In this document: positions 1 through 7,645 of the stretch, piece after piece
Numbering within the stretch: the first letter of the stretch is position 1
Layout of the letters: every line of letters begins with the position of its first letter
Assembly: GCF_014203735.1 (NCBI RefSeq)
Contig: NZ_JACHJQ010000003.1
Location: 667,326 to 731,325 of the forward strand
Reading direction: 5' to 3'
Length of the DNA stretch: 64,000 bases
From: Actinophytocola algeriensis
GTDB lineage: Bacteria > Actinomycetota > Actinomycetes > Mycobacteriales > Pseudonocardiaceae
The notes under the pieces: model-generated
Database searches by the model: none
Seen by the model: the letters and a program-made list of their open reading frames with translations, nothing else
What the model was told of the DNA's origin: nothing
Made by a program: the position numbers and the translations under genes

Positions 1-78
1 CTCGGTTCCCCGGTCGGCTTGTTCCTGGGGCAACGCCTCGGGGTTGCTCAGGTCGCCGCGGCCGCCCGCGGATTCCAC
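1..78 (-). CDS. N-terminal fragment of an unidentified protein, cut by the window edge
   Basis: Only about 26 codons are visible. The minus strand reads through the window edge without a stop, and almost every codon ends in G or C, which is the local coding signature. The chosen GTG (78) is the first recognised start in this frame; no good ribosome-binding site precedes it. The fragment is hydrophilic (begins MESAGGRGDLSN), as expected of a disordered N-terminus. In mycobacteria dprE2 is followed by the arabinosyltransferase gene aftA, but nothing visible here proves that identity. Because the frame stays open upstream, the true start could lie further right. Confidence 0.3.
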   Translation of the reverse strand, partial: MESAGGRGDLSNPEALPQEQADRGTE

Positions 79-255
79 CGCGATGTGCGGGTTGCCCCGC
101 GCGTGAATGTCGTCGCCCGGTGACAGGTAGATCTCGAAGGCCGTCCGGTCGGTGTCCCAGAACGTAGAGCGTGCGGGCCGGTCAATGGAGAGGTTTCGCA
201 GACGCGACTTCGCGAGTACGCTGAGTGGTTGCTTGCGAACAGCAAGTTGCGGAAC

Positions 256-297
256 GGGCCGTCCACCGGAGCGCGGCGAACTGCCGGTGGACGGCCC
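256..297 (-). terminator. Hairpin terminator after dprE2
   Basis: A perfect 14-bp inverted repeat (arms 256-269 and 284-297, GGGCCGTCCACCGG and its complement) with a 14-nt loop lies 9 bp past the dprE2 stop. It has no long T-run, which is common for actinobacterial terminators. It separates the dprE1-dprE2 unit from whatever gene follows at the window edge. Confidence 0.75.
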
Positions 298-305
298 CGT
301 GCGCG

Positions 306-1061
306 TCAGATCGGCAGGCGGCGGAAGATCGGCCGCGGGACGTGCCGCAGGATCGAGAACAGCACGCGCAGCGGCGCGGGTGCCCACACCAGTTCCTTGC
401 GCTTGGCCACGGCACTGACGACCACGTCCGCGACCTGGTCGGCCGTCGCGGACAGCGGCGCGGGCTTCATGCCCTCGGTCATCTTCGTCTTCACGAACCC
501 GGGCCGGACCACGGTGACCGAGATGCCGTCACCCCGCAGCGCCTCGCCGAGACCGAGGTAGAAGCCGTCCATGCCGGCCTTCGTCGACCCGTACACGAAG
601 TTCGAGCGGCGGACCCGCTCCCCGGCGACCGAGGACAGCGCGACCACGCGGCCGTGCCCCTGCCTGCGGAGGCGCTCCGCGAGCAGCACACCGACCGACA
701 CCGGAGCCGTGTAGTTGACCTGCGCCAGCTCGACCGCGCGGCCGTGGTCCTGCCACGCCTGCTCCGCGTCGCCGAGCAGGCCGAACGCGAGCACCGTGAT
801 GTCGATGTCGCCGTCGCCGAACGCCTTGTCCAGCACGGCGGCGTGCGAGTCGAAGTCCAGCGCGTCGAACTCCACGGTGGACACCGTGGCGCCCGCGGCG
901 CGCAGGTCGTCGGCGGCCTTGTCGAGGCGCTCGGAGGGCCGCGCGGCGAGCACGACCCGCAGCGGGCGGCGCTTCGCGTACTTCGCGGCGACCGCCAGGC
1001 CGATCTCCGACGTGCCGCCCAACAGCAGCAGCGACTGGGGGTTCCCGACCGCGTCGATCAC
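306..1061 (-). CDS. dprE2: Decaprenylphosphoryl-2-keto-ribose reductase DprE2
   Basis: A 251-aa short-chain dehydrogenase. With DprE1 it epimerises decaprenylphosphoryl-ribose to decaprenylphosphoryl-arabinose, the only known donor of arabinofuranose for cell-wall arabinan, at the cytoplasmic membrane. The N-terminal Rossmann motif is visible as LLLLGGTSEIGLA (residues 11-23). The catalytic Ser and the Tyr-x-x-x-Lys appear as SSVAGE and YGSTKAG. Length matches the mycobacterial protein (Rv3791, about 254 aa). The GTG start at 1061 overlaps the dprE1 stop (GTGA), so the two are translationally coupled in the order dprE1-dprE2. Identity rests on both the sequence and the neighbour. Confidence 0.93.
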   Translation of the reverse strand: MIDAVGNPQSLLLLGGTSEIGLAVAAKYAKRRPLRVVLAARPSERLDKAADDLRAAGATVSTVEFDALDFDSHAAVLDKAFGDGDIDITVLAFGLLGDAEQAWQDHGRAVELAQVNYTAPVSVGVLLAERLRRQGHGRVVALSSVAGERVRRSNFVYGSTKAGMDGFYLGLGEALRGDGISVTVVRPGFVKTKMTEGMKPAPLSATADQVADVVVSAVAKRKELVWAPAPLRVLFSILRHVPRPIFRRLPI

Positions 1062-2398
1062 GACAACTCCAACCTTCTCGACATGTCCGAAGCGAACTTT
1101 CCTTCTGGGTCAACGGAAGCGCGGACCTTGCGCCACTCGTCGAGGCGCGGGTACCCGCGCGCGATGACCTCGGGCGTCGCGCGGGACTCCTTCGCCAGGT
1201 AGTGCCGTCCGCCCGCGGCGAGCACCAGCTCGTCCAGCTCCTCGCACAGCTCGTGCACGCCCGCGCCGACCGGCAGGTCGACGCACAACGTCCAGCCCTT
1301 CATGGGGAAGGACAGCGGCGCGCGGTTGCCGTCGCCGAAGCGCTTGAGCACGTTCAGCGCGGAGACCTTGCCGGTCTCGGTCATGCGCCGGACCGTGTGC
1401 CGGATGACGTCCTCGGCGCCGAACGGGACCACGTACTGGTACTGCAGGAAGCCGTGCGGCCCGTACCCGCGGTTCCACTCGCCGAACATGTCCAGCGGGT
1501 GCAGGAACTGCGTGATGTTCTGGACCGCGCCCATCTTCGTCGGCGACTTGCGGTACCAGAGCTCGCTGAACACCCGGCCGGTCACCTTGTTGAGCAGCCC
1601 GGGCGGGAACAGGTCGGGGACGACCAGCAGCTGCGGCGCCTCGAACCTGAGCGGGTGCCTGCGGCGTTTCGCCGGGAGGTCGTCGAGCGTGGCGTGGTTG
1701 GCGCGGGTGAGCAGGCCGCGGCCGAGGTGCGGCCCGGTGGTGACGGCGTCGAACCACGAGACGGACTCGACGTACTTCTCGTCGTCCACGCTCTGGCGCG
1801 CCATCAGCTCGTCGAGGCTGCCGAGCTGCTCGGTGTCGACGAGGAAGTACGCGGTCTCGACGTGGTTGAGGTGCAGGGTCGCCCTGAGGACGACACCGGT
1901 CAGCCCCATGCCGCCGACGGTGGCCCAGAAGAGGTCGTCGGCCGGGGTGAGGGTGGCGACCTCCCCGTCGGCGGTGAGCAGGTCGAGTTCGCTGATGTGG
2001 TCGCCGAAGCTGCCCTCGACGTGGTGCGCCTTGCCGTGGATGTCACTCCCGATCGCGCCGCCGACCGTGACCTGCCGGGTGCCAGGCAGCACCGGGAGCC
2101 ACAGCCCGAACGGCAGCAGCGCACGCATCAGGGTGTCGAGCGAGACCCCGGCGTCGACGTCCACCGTGCCGGCTTCGGCATCGACCCGGTGGATGCGGTT
2201 CAACGCGGTCATGTCGATGACCGTGCCGCCCGCGTTCTGCGCCGGGTCGCCGTAGCTGCGGCCCAGCCCGCGGGCGATGACGCCGCGCGGACCGGCGTGT
2301 TTCACGGCCTCGGCGATGGCCCGGACGTCGGCGGTGTGGACCACCTGCGCGGTCGTGGGGGCGGTGCGGCCCCAGCCTGTGAGCTTTTGTGGCTTCAC
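1058..2398 (-). CDS. dprE1: Decaprenylphosphoryl-beta-D-ribose 2-oxidase DprE1
   Basis: A 446-aa FAD-dependent oxidase (mycobacterial DprE1 is 461 aa) that catalyses the first half of the epimerisation giving decaprenylphosphoryl-arabinose. The FAD-binding segment is visible near residues 34-50 (ARGLGRSYGDPAQN), and the C-terminal half carries the conserved ALNVLKRFG and FASDMSRRLEL blocks. The cysteine that benzothiazinone drugs attack in mycobacteria (Cys387, in GWNICVDFP) is conserved here as Cys ~372 in GWTLCVDLP. The open frame extends much further upstream, but homology begins at the GTG 2398 (VKPQKLTGWGR). That start sits 7 nt after a -10-like TACCCT, suggesting a leaderless transcript. 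Confidence 0.94.
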   Translation of the reverse strand: MKPQKLTGWGRTAPTTAQVVHTADVRAIAEAVKHAGPRGVIARGLGRSYGDPAQNAGGTVIDMTALNRIHRVDAEAGTVDVDAGVSLDTLMRALLPFGLWLPVLPGTRQVTVGGAIGSDIHGKAHHVEGSFGDHISELDLLTADGEVATLTPADDLFWATVGGMGLTGVVLRATLHLNHVETAYFLVDTEQLGSLDELMARQSVDDEKYVESVSWFDAVTTGPHLGRGLLTRANHATLDDLPAKRRRHPLRFEAPQLLVVPDLFPPGLLNKVTGRVFSELWYRKSPTKMGAVQNITQFLHPLDMFGEWNRGYGPHGFLQYQYVVPFGAEDVIRHTVRRMTETGKVSALNVLKRFGDGNRAPLSFPMKGWTLCVDLPVGAGVHELCEELDELVLAAGGRHYLAKESRATPEVIARGYPRLDEWRKVRASVDPEGKFASDMSRRLELS

Positions 2399-2443
2399 CG
2401 CACCGAGGGTAACCGGGTGCCCGGGGGCTCCTACACTGGCTCC
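2399..2443. promoter_or_regulatory. Divergent leaderless promoters of dprE1 and the gtrA-type gene
   Basis: The 45-bp gap between two divergent GTG starts holds two -10-like hexamers. One is TACACT at 2432-2437 (plus strand, 6 nt before the GTG at 2444). The other is TACCCT, read on the minus strand at 2411-2406, 7 nt before the GTG at 2398. Neither gene has a ribosome-binding site, and the spacing puts transcription starts on the start codons. No clear -35 box is seen. The two promoters occupy the same DNA, so they probably interfere with each other. Confidence 0.6.
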
Positions 2444-2851
2444 GTGACTGCCGTGGACGCCCCGCCGCGACTGGTGAGCCAGCTCGCGCGGTTCGTGCTG
2501 ATCGGCGGGTTCTGCGCGCTGGTCGACTTCGGGGTCTACCAGGGGTTGCTCGCCCTGGACCTGTGGGTCCACCTCGCCAAGGCGGTCAGCTTCGTTGCCG
2601 GGACCACCACCGCGTTCTTCCTGAACCGGCGGTTCACCTTCGCCGCCGGACGGGGCGGGGTCGGGCAGGTCGGCGGGTTCGCCCTGCTCTACACGGTGAC
2701 GTTCTTCGTGAACGTCGGTGTCAACGCGTTGATGTTGCACCTGTTGCCGTCGTTCTCGTGGCGGATCACGGTCGCCTGGGTGGTGGCCCAGGGGGTTGCC
2801 ACGGTGATCAACTTCGTGATGTTGCGGACCGTGGTGTTCCGGGTCCGCTGA
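2444..2851 (+). CDS. GtrA-family membrane protein (Rv3789-like)
   Basis: A 135-aa polytopic membrane protein with about four hydrophobic segments. It carries the family signatures FVLIGGFCALVDFGVYQ near the N-terminus, AFFLNRRFTF in the middle and ATVINFVMLRTVVFR at the end. GtrA proteins are thought to move or present lipid-linked sugars. The mycobacterial relative Rv3789 lies next to dprE1 and has been linked to arabinan assembly through AftA. Here it is divergent from dprE1 rather than co-directional, but the neighbourhood is the same, so a role in arabinogalactan synthesis is likely. Confidence 0.85.
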   Translation: MTAVDAPPRLVSQLARFVLIGGFCALVDFGVYQGLLALDLWVHLAKAVSFVAGTTTAFFLNRRFTFAAGRGGVGQVGGFALLYTVTFFVNVGVNALMLHLLPSFSWRITVAWVVAQGVATVINFVMLRTVVFRVR

Positions 2852-2876
2852 CGCTTCGGGGTCCTCGGTGCTGGTG

Positions 2877-2964
2877 GTGCCGTGAAAGGCGCCTTCACGG
2901 CACTCAACGCCCCAAACGCGCCTTTCACGGCACTGGTCACGCCGCGAACGCGCCTTTCACGGCA
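2877..2964. repeat. Palindromic intergenic element with two extra half-copies
   Basis: 2877-2903 is a near-perfect hairpin (GTGCCGTGAA ... TTCACGGCAC, 10-bp arms). Two further copies of the right half, GCGCCTTTCACGGCA, follow at 2918 and 2950. The same hairpin occurs at 36883-36909. Both full copies lie between convergent genes, so bidirectional termination is the simplest role. Confidence 0.7.
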
Positions 2965-2994
2965 AAGTGCGCAGCCCGACCCCTGCTGCCGGGC

Positions 2995-3264
2995 TCAGGT
3001 CGCGAAACCGTGCTTCTTCGGGAGGTCGCTGCCGTAGACCCGCGTGAGTGGCGGCAGTTCGTCCAGGTGGGCCGTCACCACGTGGGCGAAGTTCACCACC
3101 ACCGTCGAGCCGTCCGCCAGTTTCGGGCGGCCCACCTGACCGGCGCCCAGCAGGTCGGGCAGCCTCGGGTTCAGTTCGTTGGCGCCCTCCTCGGACAGGG
3201 CGAACACCAGTGGTTCGCCACCGCCCGAGAGGTGCAGTACCAGTGCGCGTTTCGAGTCAGCCAT
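2995..3264 (-). CDS. Small conserved-looking hypothetical protein
   Basis: An 89-aa protein that I do not recognise. It is soluble, with no signal peptide and no membrane segment. The N-terminal half looks like a compact beta-rich domain (RALVLHLSGG, PLVFALSEEGA), followed by a segment VVVNFAHVVTAHLDELPP. Codon usage is typical of real genes here. It lies 61 bp downstream of glfT1 on the same strand, so it may be read with the galactan operon. The hairpin element at 2877-2964 lies just past its stop. Confidence 0.65.
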   Translation of the reverse strand: MADSKRALVLHLSGGGEPLVFALSEEGANELNPRLPDLLGAGQVGRPKLADGSTVVVNFAHVVTAHLDELPPLTRVYGSDLPKKHGFAT

Positions 3265-3325
3265 GCGTCAACATGAGCATCACCGCCGGTCAGCGGGCAA
3301 CCTGGGTTCACCGACAGCAAATCCG

Positions 3326-4231
3326 CTAGAAGCGGAAGAAGCGTTCCTTGCGCCCCTGGCGAACCAGTTTGAGCCACTGGAAGAACGCCTTCGGGTCGCG
3401 CTTGGTGCCGATGAAGTACAGGCCGAACCGCACGAGCTCCAGCATGCCGATCTTGCGCAGGCCCGGCTGTGACAGCAGGTAGCCGCGGTTGCGGTACGTG
3501 TAGTACCGCTTGACCTCGTTCTCCGGGTCCTGTGCGTGCAGCCTGCCGCCGAGCATGGGCTTGAACTCGTCGGAACCGTCCGGGTGCAGGTACGCCACCT
3601 TCAGGCTCGTGCCGAACCGCAGTCCCGACCTCGTCAGGCGGCGGTGGATCTCCACCTCGTCGCCGCGGAAGAACAGGCGGTAGTCCGGGACGCCGATGAC
3701 GTCCAGGGCGGACGCGCGGAACAGGGCGCCGTTGAACAGCGACGCGATGCCGGGCAGGAAGTCCGTGCCCAGCTCCGCGGCGCTCCGCTTCCACGTCAGG
3801 CCGCGGCGCAGGGGGAAGGCGAGGCGGTCCGGGGTCTCGATGTTCGACACCACCGGGCTGATCTCCGCCAGGTTCCGCTTCTCGGCCTCCGCGAGCAGCA
3901 CTTCCAGCACGTTCTCGTCGGCCGGGCGGCCGTCGTCGTCGGCGCACCAGACCCACTCGGCACCCATGGACAGGGCGTGCAGCATGCCCAGCGCGAACCC
4001 GCCCGCGCCGCCGAGGTTCCGGTGCGACGCCAGGTAGGTCGACGGCACCGGGCAGCTCTCGACGATGTCCCGGACCGGGTCGTCCGGGCCGTTGTCGACC
4101 ACCACGAGGTGGTCCGGGGGCCTGGTCTGCGCGCCGATCATCTTCAGGGAGTCGGCGAGCAGCTCCCGGCGGTGGCGGGTGACCACCACGGCCACCACCG
4201 CGTTCGCGGGCAACTGCTCATCGGCACCCAT
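3326..4231 (-). CDS. glfT1: Galactofuranosyltransferase GlfT1
   Basis: A 301-aa family-2 glycosyltransferase that adds the first galactofuranose residues to the rhamnosyl-GlcNAc-PP-decaprenyl linker, starting galactan synthesis on the inner face of the membrane. The GT-A fold motifs are visible: VVVTRHRREL at the start, VVDNG near residue 45, and the metal/nucleotide-binding ADDDG at 97-101. The stretches HRNLGGAGGFALGMLHAL and LPGIASLFNGALFR closely match my memory of mycobacterial Rv3782. Its ATG shares one base with the stop of the upstream ABC gene, so wzm, wzt and glfT1 form one operon. Confidence 0.92.
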   Translation of the reverse strand: MGADEQLPANAVVAVVVTRHRRELLADSLKMIGAQTRPPDHLVVVDNGPDDPVRDIVESCPVPSTYLASHRNLGGAGGFALGMLHALSMGAEWVWCADDDGRPADENVLEVLLAEAEKRNLAEISPVVSNIETPDRLAFPLRRGLTWKRSAAELGTDFLPGIASLFNGALFRASALDVIGVPDYRLFFRGDEVEIHRRLTRSGLRFGTSLKVAYLHPDGSDEFKPMLGGRLHAQDPENEVKRYYTYRNRGYLLSQPGLRKIGMLELVRFGLYFIGTKRDPKAFFQWLKLVRQGRKERFFRF

Positions 4232-5049
4232 CAGGCCTCGCCGCTCTTTGTCGTCAGTGCCGGCTCGATGCCCAGGCGCTGGAGCGTCTCCGAGCTCATG
4301 TTCGCGAACGGGTCCTTGCCCTTGTACGCGGTGATGACCTCGCGCAGGGAGCCGTGCTGTTTCATGTGACCCTCGTCCATCCAGATGGCCGTGTTACACA
4401 GCTCGAACAATAGGTCGTCCTGGTGCGAGGCGAACACCAACATGCCGGAGCGCTTCACGAGATCCACCAGGCGGGTGCGTGCCTTCGCGAGGAACGCCGC
4501 GTCGACCGCGCCGATGCCCTCGTCCAGCAGCAGGATCTCCGGGTCGATCGACGTGACCACGCCCAGCGCGAGGCGGACGCGCATGCCCGTGGAGTACGTC
4601 CGCAGCGGCATCTGCAGGTAGTCGCCGAGCTCGGTGAACTCGGTGATGTCGTCGACCCGCTTCTCCATCTGCTTGCGGGTCATGCCGAGGAACAGGCCGC
4701 GGATCATGATGTTCTCGAGGCCGGAGATCTCCGGATCCATGCCGACGCCGAGGTCGAACACCGGCGCGACCTTGCCGACGATCCGCGACGAGCCCCTGGT
4801 CGGCTCGTAGATGCCCGCCAGCAGCCGCAGCAGCGTCGACTTGCCCGCGCCGTTGTGGCCGACGAGCCCCACGCGGTCGCCTTCCTTCAGCGACAGCGTG
4901 ATGTCGTGCAGTGCCTCGATGATCGGCACCTTCTGCTCGGTGCCGATCTTGCCGCCGACCTTGCCGAGGACGGCCTTCTTCAGGGAGCGGGTCTTCGCGT
5001 CGAAGATCGGGAAGTCGACCGAGGCGTCCCAGACGTTGATGCTGACCAT
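4231..5049 (-). CDS. wzt: ATP-binding subunit of the galactan exporter (Wzt/RfbE type)
   Basis: A 272-aa ABC ATPase. It has a Walker A at residues 64-72 (GHNGAGKST), a signature in YSTGMRVRLALG (in place of LSGGQ, as in Wzt proteins) and a Walker B in EILLLDEGIGAVD. With the Wzm permease it flips the lipid-linked galactan precursor across the membrane, as Rv3781/Rv3783 do in mycobacteria. There is no C-terminal carbohydrate-binding domain, so export should not require a modified chain end. It ends one base into glfT1 and starts 17 bp after wzm. Confidence 0.9.
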   Translation of the reverse strand: MVSINVWDASVDFPIFDAKTRSLKKAVLGKVGGKIGTEQKVPIIEALHDITLSLKEGDRVGLVGHNGAGKSTLLRLLAGIYEPTRGSSRIVGKVAPVFDLGVGMDPEISGLENIMIRGLFLGMTRKQMEKRVDDITEFTELGDYLQMPLRTYSTGMRVRLALGVVTSIDPEILLLDEGIGAVDAAFLAKARTRLVDLVKRSGMLVFASHQDDLLFELCNTAIWMDEGHMKQHGSLREVITAYKGKDPFANMSSETLQRLGIEPALTTKSGEA

Positions 5050-5065
5050 GCCGTTATCGCCTCAC

Positions 5066-5980
5066 TCAGACCCAGTAGGAAACGCGCGAACGGTAGTTGC
5101 GCATGGCCACGAAGGCCAGGCCCCACCCCACAACGGTAAACCCGCCGACGACCGCCCAGTGGTGCCAACTCTGCTCGTTGCCGATCAGCGGCGCGCGCAG
5201 CAGCTGCACGTAGTGGTAGAGCGGGTTCAGCTCGGCGATCAGCACCTTCCAGTCGCTGTCACCCGAGCCGGGCAGGCGCTGCGTGAGGATGTCGGTGGTC
5301 CACACGATCGGCGTCATGAAGAACAGCAACGAGATCAGGCTGTTGATGACCTGGGGGATGTCGCGGTAGCGCGTGGAGATGATGCCGAAGAGGATCGCGA
5401 CCCACCCGCCGTTGACCGCGAGCAGCACGAACGCGGGAATGGCGAGCAGGATGCCGAAACCGATGCCCGGCTGCGGGTTGCCGCCGTCGGTGATCGTGTA
5501 GTCCGACGTGGTCAGCGAGCCCCAGAAGATGACGAGGATGACCACGTACACGAGGAGGTTGTGGGCGAACATCAGCGTGAGCCGCCACACCGTGCGCAGT
5601 GCGTACACGGTCAGCGGCGCGGGAAGGTGCTTGATGAGACCTTCGTTGCGGATGAAGGTGTCCGTGCCCTCGGTGATGCACCCGTTGATGAAGTTCCACA
5701 CGATGAAGCCGACCGTGATGTACGGCAGGAAGGTCGGGATCGTCGCCTGGAACAGCTGGGAGTAGAGCAGACCGAGCCCGATCGCGGTGATGGCCATCGA
5801 CAGCGTGATCCACAGTGGTCCGATGACCGACCTGCGGTAGCGCTGTTTGATGTCCTGCCACCCGAGATGCCCCCACAGCTCACGCTGTTTGAAGCCCTCG
5901 ACGATGTCCTCCCGCGCACGCGACCAGCTACGGGTCGAGGGGGGAGGTGGGGGTGCCTGCTCCTGCTCGGCAGCGCTCAT
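5066..5980 (-). CDS. wzm: Membrane subunit of the galactan exporter (Wzm/RfbD type)
   Basis: A 304-aa ABC-2 type permease with about six hydrophobic helices (for example LWITLSMAITAIGLGLLYS, LLFFMTPIVWTTDIL). A short Pro-rich cytoplasmic N-terminus (EQEQAPPPPPSTRS) precedes the family motif ELWGHLGWQDIKQRYRRSVIGPLW. The start was set at the ATG 5980: the frame is open further upstream, but that extension has no homology and would run into the leader of the divergent gene. It is the first gene of the wzm-wzt-glfT1 operon, divergent from the GT29-like gene 130 bp away. Confidence 0.9.
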   Translation of the reverse strand: MSAAEQEQAPPPPPSTRSWSRAREDIVEGFKQRELWGHLGWQDIKQRYRRSVIGPLWITLSMAITAIGLGLLYSQLFQATIPTFLPYITVGFIVWNFINGCITEGTDTFIRNEGLIKHLPAPLTVYALRTVWRLTLMFAHNLLVYVVILVIFWGSLTTSDYTITDGGNPQPGIGFGILLAIPAFVLLAVNGGWVAILFGIISTRYRDIPQVINSLISLLFFMTPIVWTTDILTQRLPGSGDSDWKVLIAELNPLYHYVQLLRAPLIGNEQSWHHWAVVGGFTVVGWGLAFVAMRNYRSRVSYWV

Positions 5981-6110
5981 TACTGACACGGCTGTCGAGA
6001 CTACCGGCGGGCACTGCGCGTGCCGCAGGGGCCGCGCTTCGCACAGTGTTGTCACACCGAGACCCCGCGCGCGAAAGAAGATCGTTCGCGTCCTGGTAAC
6101 TTCTGCGCTC

Positions 6111-6770
6111 ATGGTCGACGTCGCCCCTGTGCAGAGCGTCATGCGCACGCTCATTGACGTCTATGCCGAACACCCGGAACCACGGACCGTCGCGGTCGTC
6201 GGCAACATGCCGCTGCCCGCGGACGAGGAGCGGGCCAAGGCCATCGACGCATGCGACCTGGTGTTCCGGGTCAACGGGTTCGTCACGGACGACCCTGGTG
6301 CCGCCCCGACTGTGGGCAGTCGCACACACGTGGTGGTGTTCAACCGTGCGCTGCGCGCCACCAAGTACGTGTTCGAGAACTACCGCAGGCGGCTGTACCT
6401 CATGGTCGAGCCGGGCCGTCTGCACTGGGAACCGGACAACCTGCCCGGCTGGTGGCCGGCGGACCTGGGGCTCGTGCCGGTCAACAACGCCGAGGTGACG
6501 CTGCCGCTGTCGGACGCGCTCGGCCTGCCGAGCCGCACCGAGGGCACGTGGTCGACGACCGGCACGATGGCCGCCTGGATCGCACGGACCTGCTATCCGG
6601 AGGCTGAACTCCTGCTGACCGGGTACTCGTTCATCGACGACCCGAACCAGACGCACTGGATGCACGCCGCCGGTGACTCCTGCATCGTCGGGCCCGAGCA
6701 CCAGATCGCCGCCGAGGGGCGGCTGCTCGACTCGTGGACCAAGACCGGCCGCACCAGGCTGCTTCGCTGA
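6111..6770 (+). CDS. Sialyltransferase-like (GT29-type) glycosyltransferase
   Basis: A 219-aa soluble protein with the layout of GT29 enzymes. A motif like sialylmotif L runs from residue 27 (VAVVGN) through ID-x-x-D and FRVNGF (52-57) to VGSRTH (68-73). A motif-S-like block has TTGTM (149-153) and LLLTGYSF (167-174). H197 and E202 lie in HQIAAEGRLL, where the family has its last motif. GT29 enzymes use CMP-sugars, and the neighbours make a CMP-nonulosonic acid, so this is the best candidate for the transferase. The acceptor is unknown. A -10-like TAACTT (6097-6102) lies 8 nt before the ATG, suggesting a leaderless or very short 5' end. The GT29 call is from motif reading alone. Confidence 0.72.
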   Translation: MVDVAPVQSVMRTLIDVYAEHPEPRTVAVVGNMPLPADEERAKAIDACDLVFRVNGFVTDDPGAAPTVGSRTHVVVFNRALRATKYVFENYRRRLYLMVEPGRLHWEPDNLPGWWPADLGLVPVNNAEVTLPLSDALGLPSRTEGTWSTTGTMAAWIARTCYPEAELLLTGYSFIDDPNQTHWMHAAGDSCIVGPEHQIAAEGRLLDSWTKTGRTRLLR

Positions 6771-6780
6771 GGGAAACACA

Positions 6781-7254
6781 TTGCGCAACAACGGTTTTGA
6801 GGGTCTCCGCACGCTGTTCGGGGCCCGTCCGGTCGTGTCGGACCGGATCAAGCGGCTGATCGACTTCCGGATCAACGAGCGCATCCCGGCCGAGCGCCTC
6901 GAGGAGTACTACCGGACCGTAGACCGGCTCGCGCACGACCACACCGAGGTCGTGGAGGACATGCGCAGACGGATCAACGACCTCGAGCGCCGCTTCAACG
7001 AGGTCGACAAGATCCAGCGCTGGACGCACAACGAGCTCGAGCGCATCATCCCGCAGGTCGCGTCGCAGGAGTCCCAGCTCGAGTCGCTGCGCGAGAAGAT
7101 CGCCGCGGTGCCGGTCGGCGACCAGCCGCAGATCGACGAGTCCCGCACGCTGATCGACGAGATCCGCCGGGAGCACAGCCAGATCCGGGTGCGCCTCACC
7201 GCGGTGGCCCAGTACGAGGACCGCCTCCGCAAGCTCGAAGATCGCGCGGAGTAG
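6781..7254 (+). CDS. Coiled-coil protein co-transcribed with the GT29-like gene
   Basis: A 157-aa hydrophilic protein that I cannot assign to a family. From about residue 30 to the end it is charged and heptad-rich (EVVEDMRRRINDLERRFNEV, SQLESLREKIA, YEDRLRKLEDR), predicting a long coiled coil; there is no membrane segment. The TTG start at 6781 is preceded by GAGGGA at a good distance and lies only 10 bp after the GT29-like stop, so the two are one operon. It may be a scaffold or partner for the glycosyltransferase, but that is inference from position only. Confidence 0.7.
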   Translation: MRNNGFEGLRTLFGARPVVSDRIKRLIDFRINERIPAERLEEYYRTVDRLAHDHTEVVEDMRRRINDLERRFNEVDKIQRWTHNELERIIPQVASQESQLESLREKIAAVPVGDQPQIDESRTLIDEIRREHSQIRVRLTAVAQYEDRLRKLEDRAE

Positions 7255-7405
7255 CCGTCAGGGCCCGGACATCACGTTCCGTTGCCATTCACAGTTTAAC
7301 GTTCAAGTGGGAATTGTTGACTGGTTGTCTCCATCGGTCAACTCTGTTGCCTGTTACTCCATTCGTGGACCCTGATGAGTGGGCACAGGCGCGGAGGTCG
7401 GGGTC

Positions 7406-7627
7406 ATGGTGGACGTCCAGTGGTGGTTATCTGCGTACGACAACCGGGTGCACGCGTTCGGCAACGAGGAAGCCGGCCGCGATTTCGGGGAAGCACTGTG
7501 TGAGCACTGCGTACCGAACAACAAGATCTCCTGCACCGACGACGGCGAACGATGTCTCGCGTGCTTGCTGATCTTCGGTGACCTGCTCGCGGACACCTTG
7601 GGAGAGGCCAACTGGCGCGCGTCCTAG
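7406..7627 (+). CDS. Small cysteine-rich hypothetical protein
   Basis: A 73-aa protein with ATG 7406 preceded by GGAGG. Five cysteines, including CEHC and CLAC (CxxC pairs about 20 residues apart) with another Cys between, suggest a metal-binding knuckle. The N-terminus is acidic and aromatic (MVDVQWWLSAYDNRVH). There is no signal peptide. The function is unknown. It sits between the GT29-like/coiled-coil pair and pseI, with its own 150-bp upstream gap. A leaderless-type promoter for pseI begins immediately after its stop, so it is probably not co-transcribed with pseI from the same start. Confidence 0.6.
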   Translation: MVDVQWWLSAYDNRVHAFGNEEAGRDFGEALCEHCVPNNKISCTDDGERCLACLLIFGDLLADTLGEANWRAS

Positions 7628-7633
7628 GCCCGG

Positions 7634-7639
7634 TACGTT
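7634..7639 (+). promoter_or_regulatory. -10-like box of pseI, probably leaderless
   Basis: TACGTT lies 6 nt before the pseI ATG (7646), the same arrangement as at 2432 and 17437. There is no Shine-Dalgarno sequence between. The -35 region is not recognisable. Confidence 0.5.
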
Positions 7640-7645
7640 GGGCCC

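Noticed and set aside
48-266. A 72-codon minus-strand frame at the left edge
   Set aside because: It passes through the dprE2 terminator and has poor third-position GC compared with the overlapping frame that stays open to the window edge.
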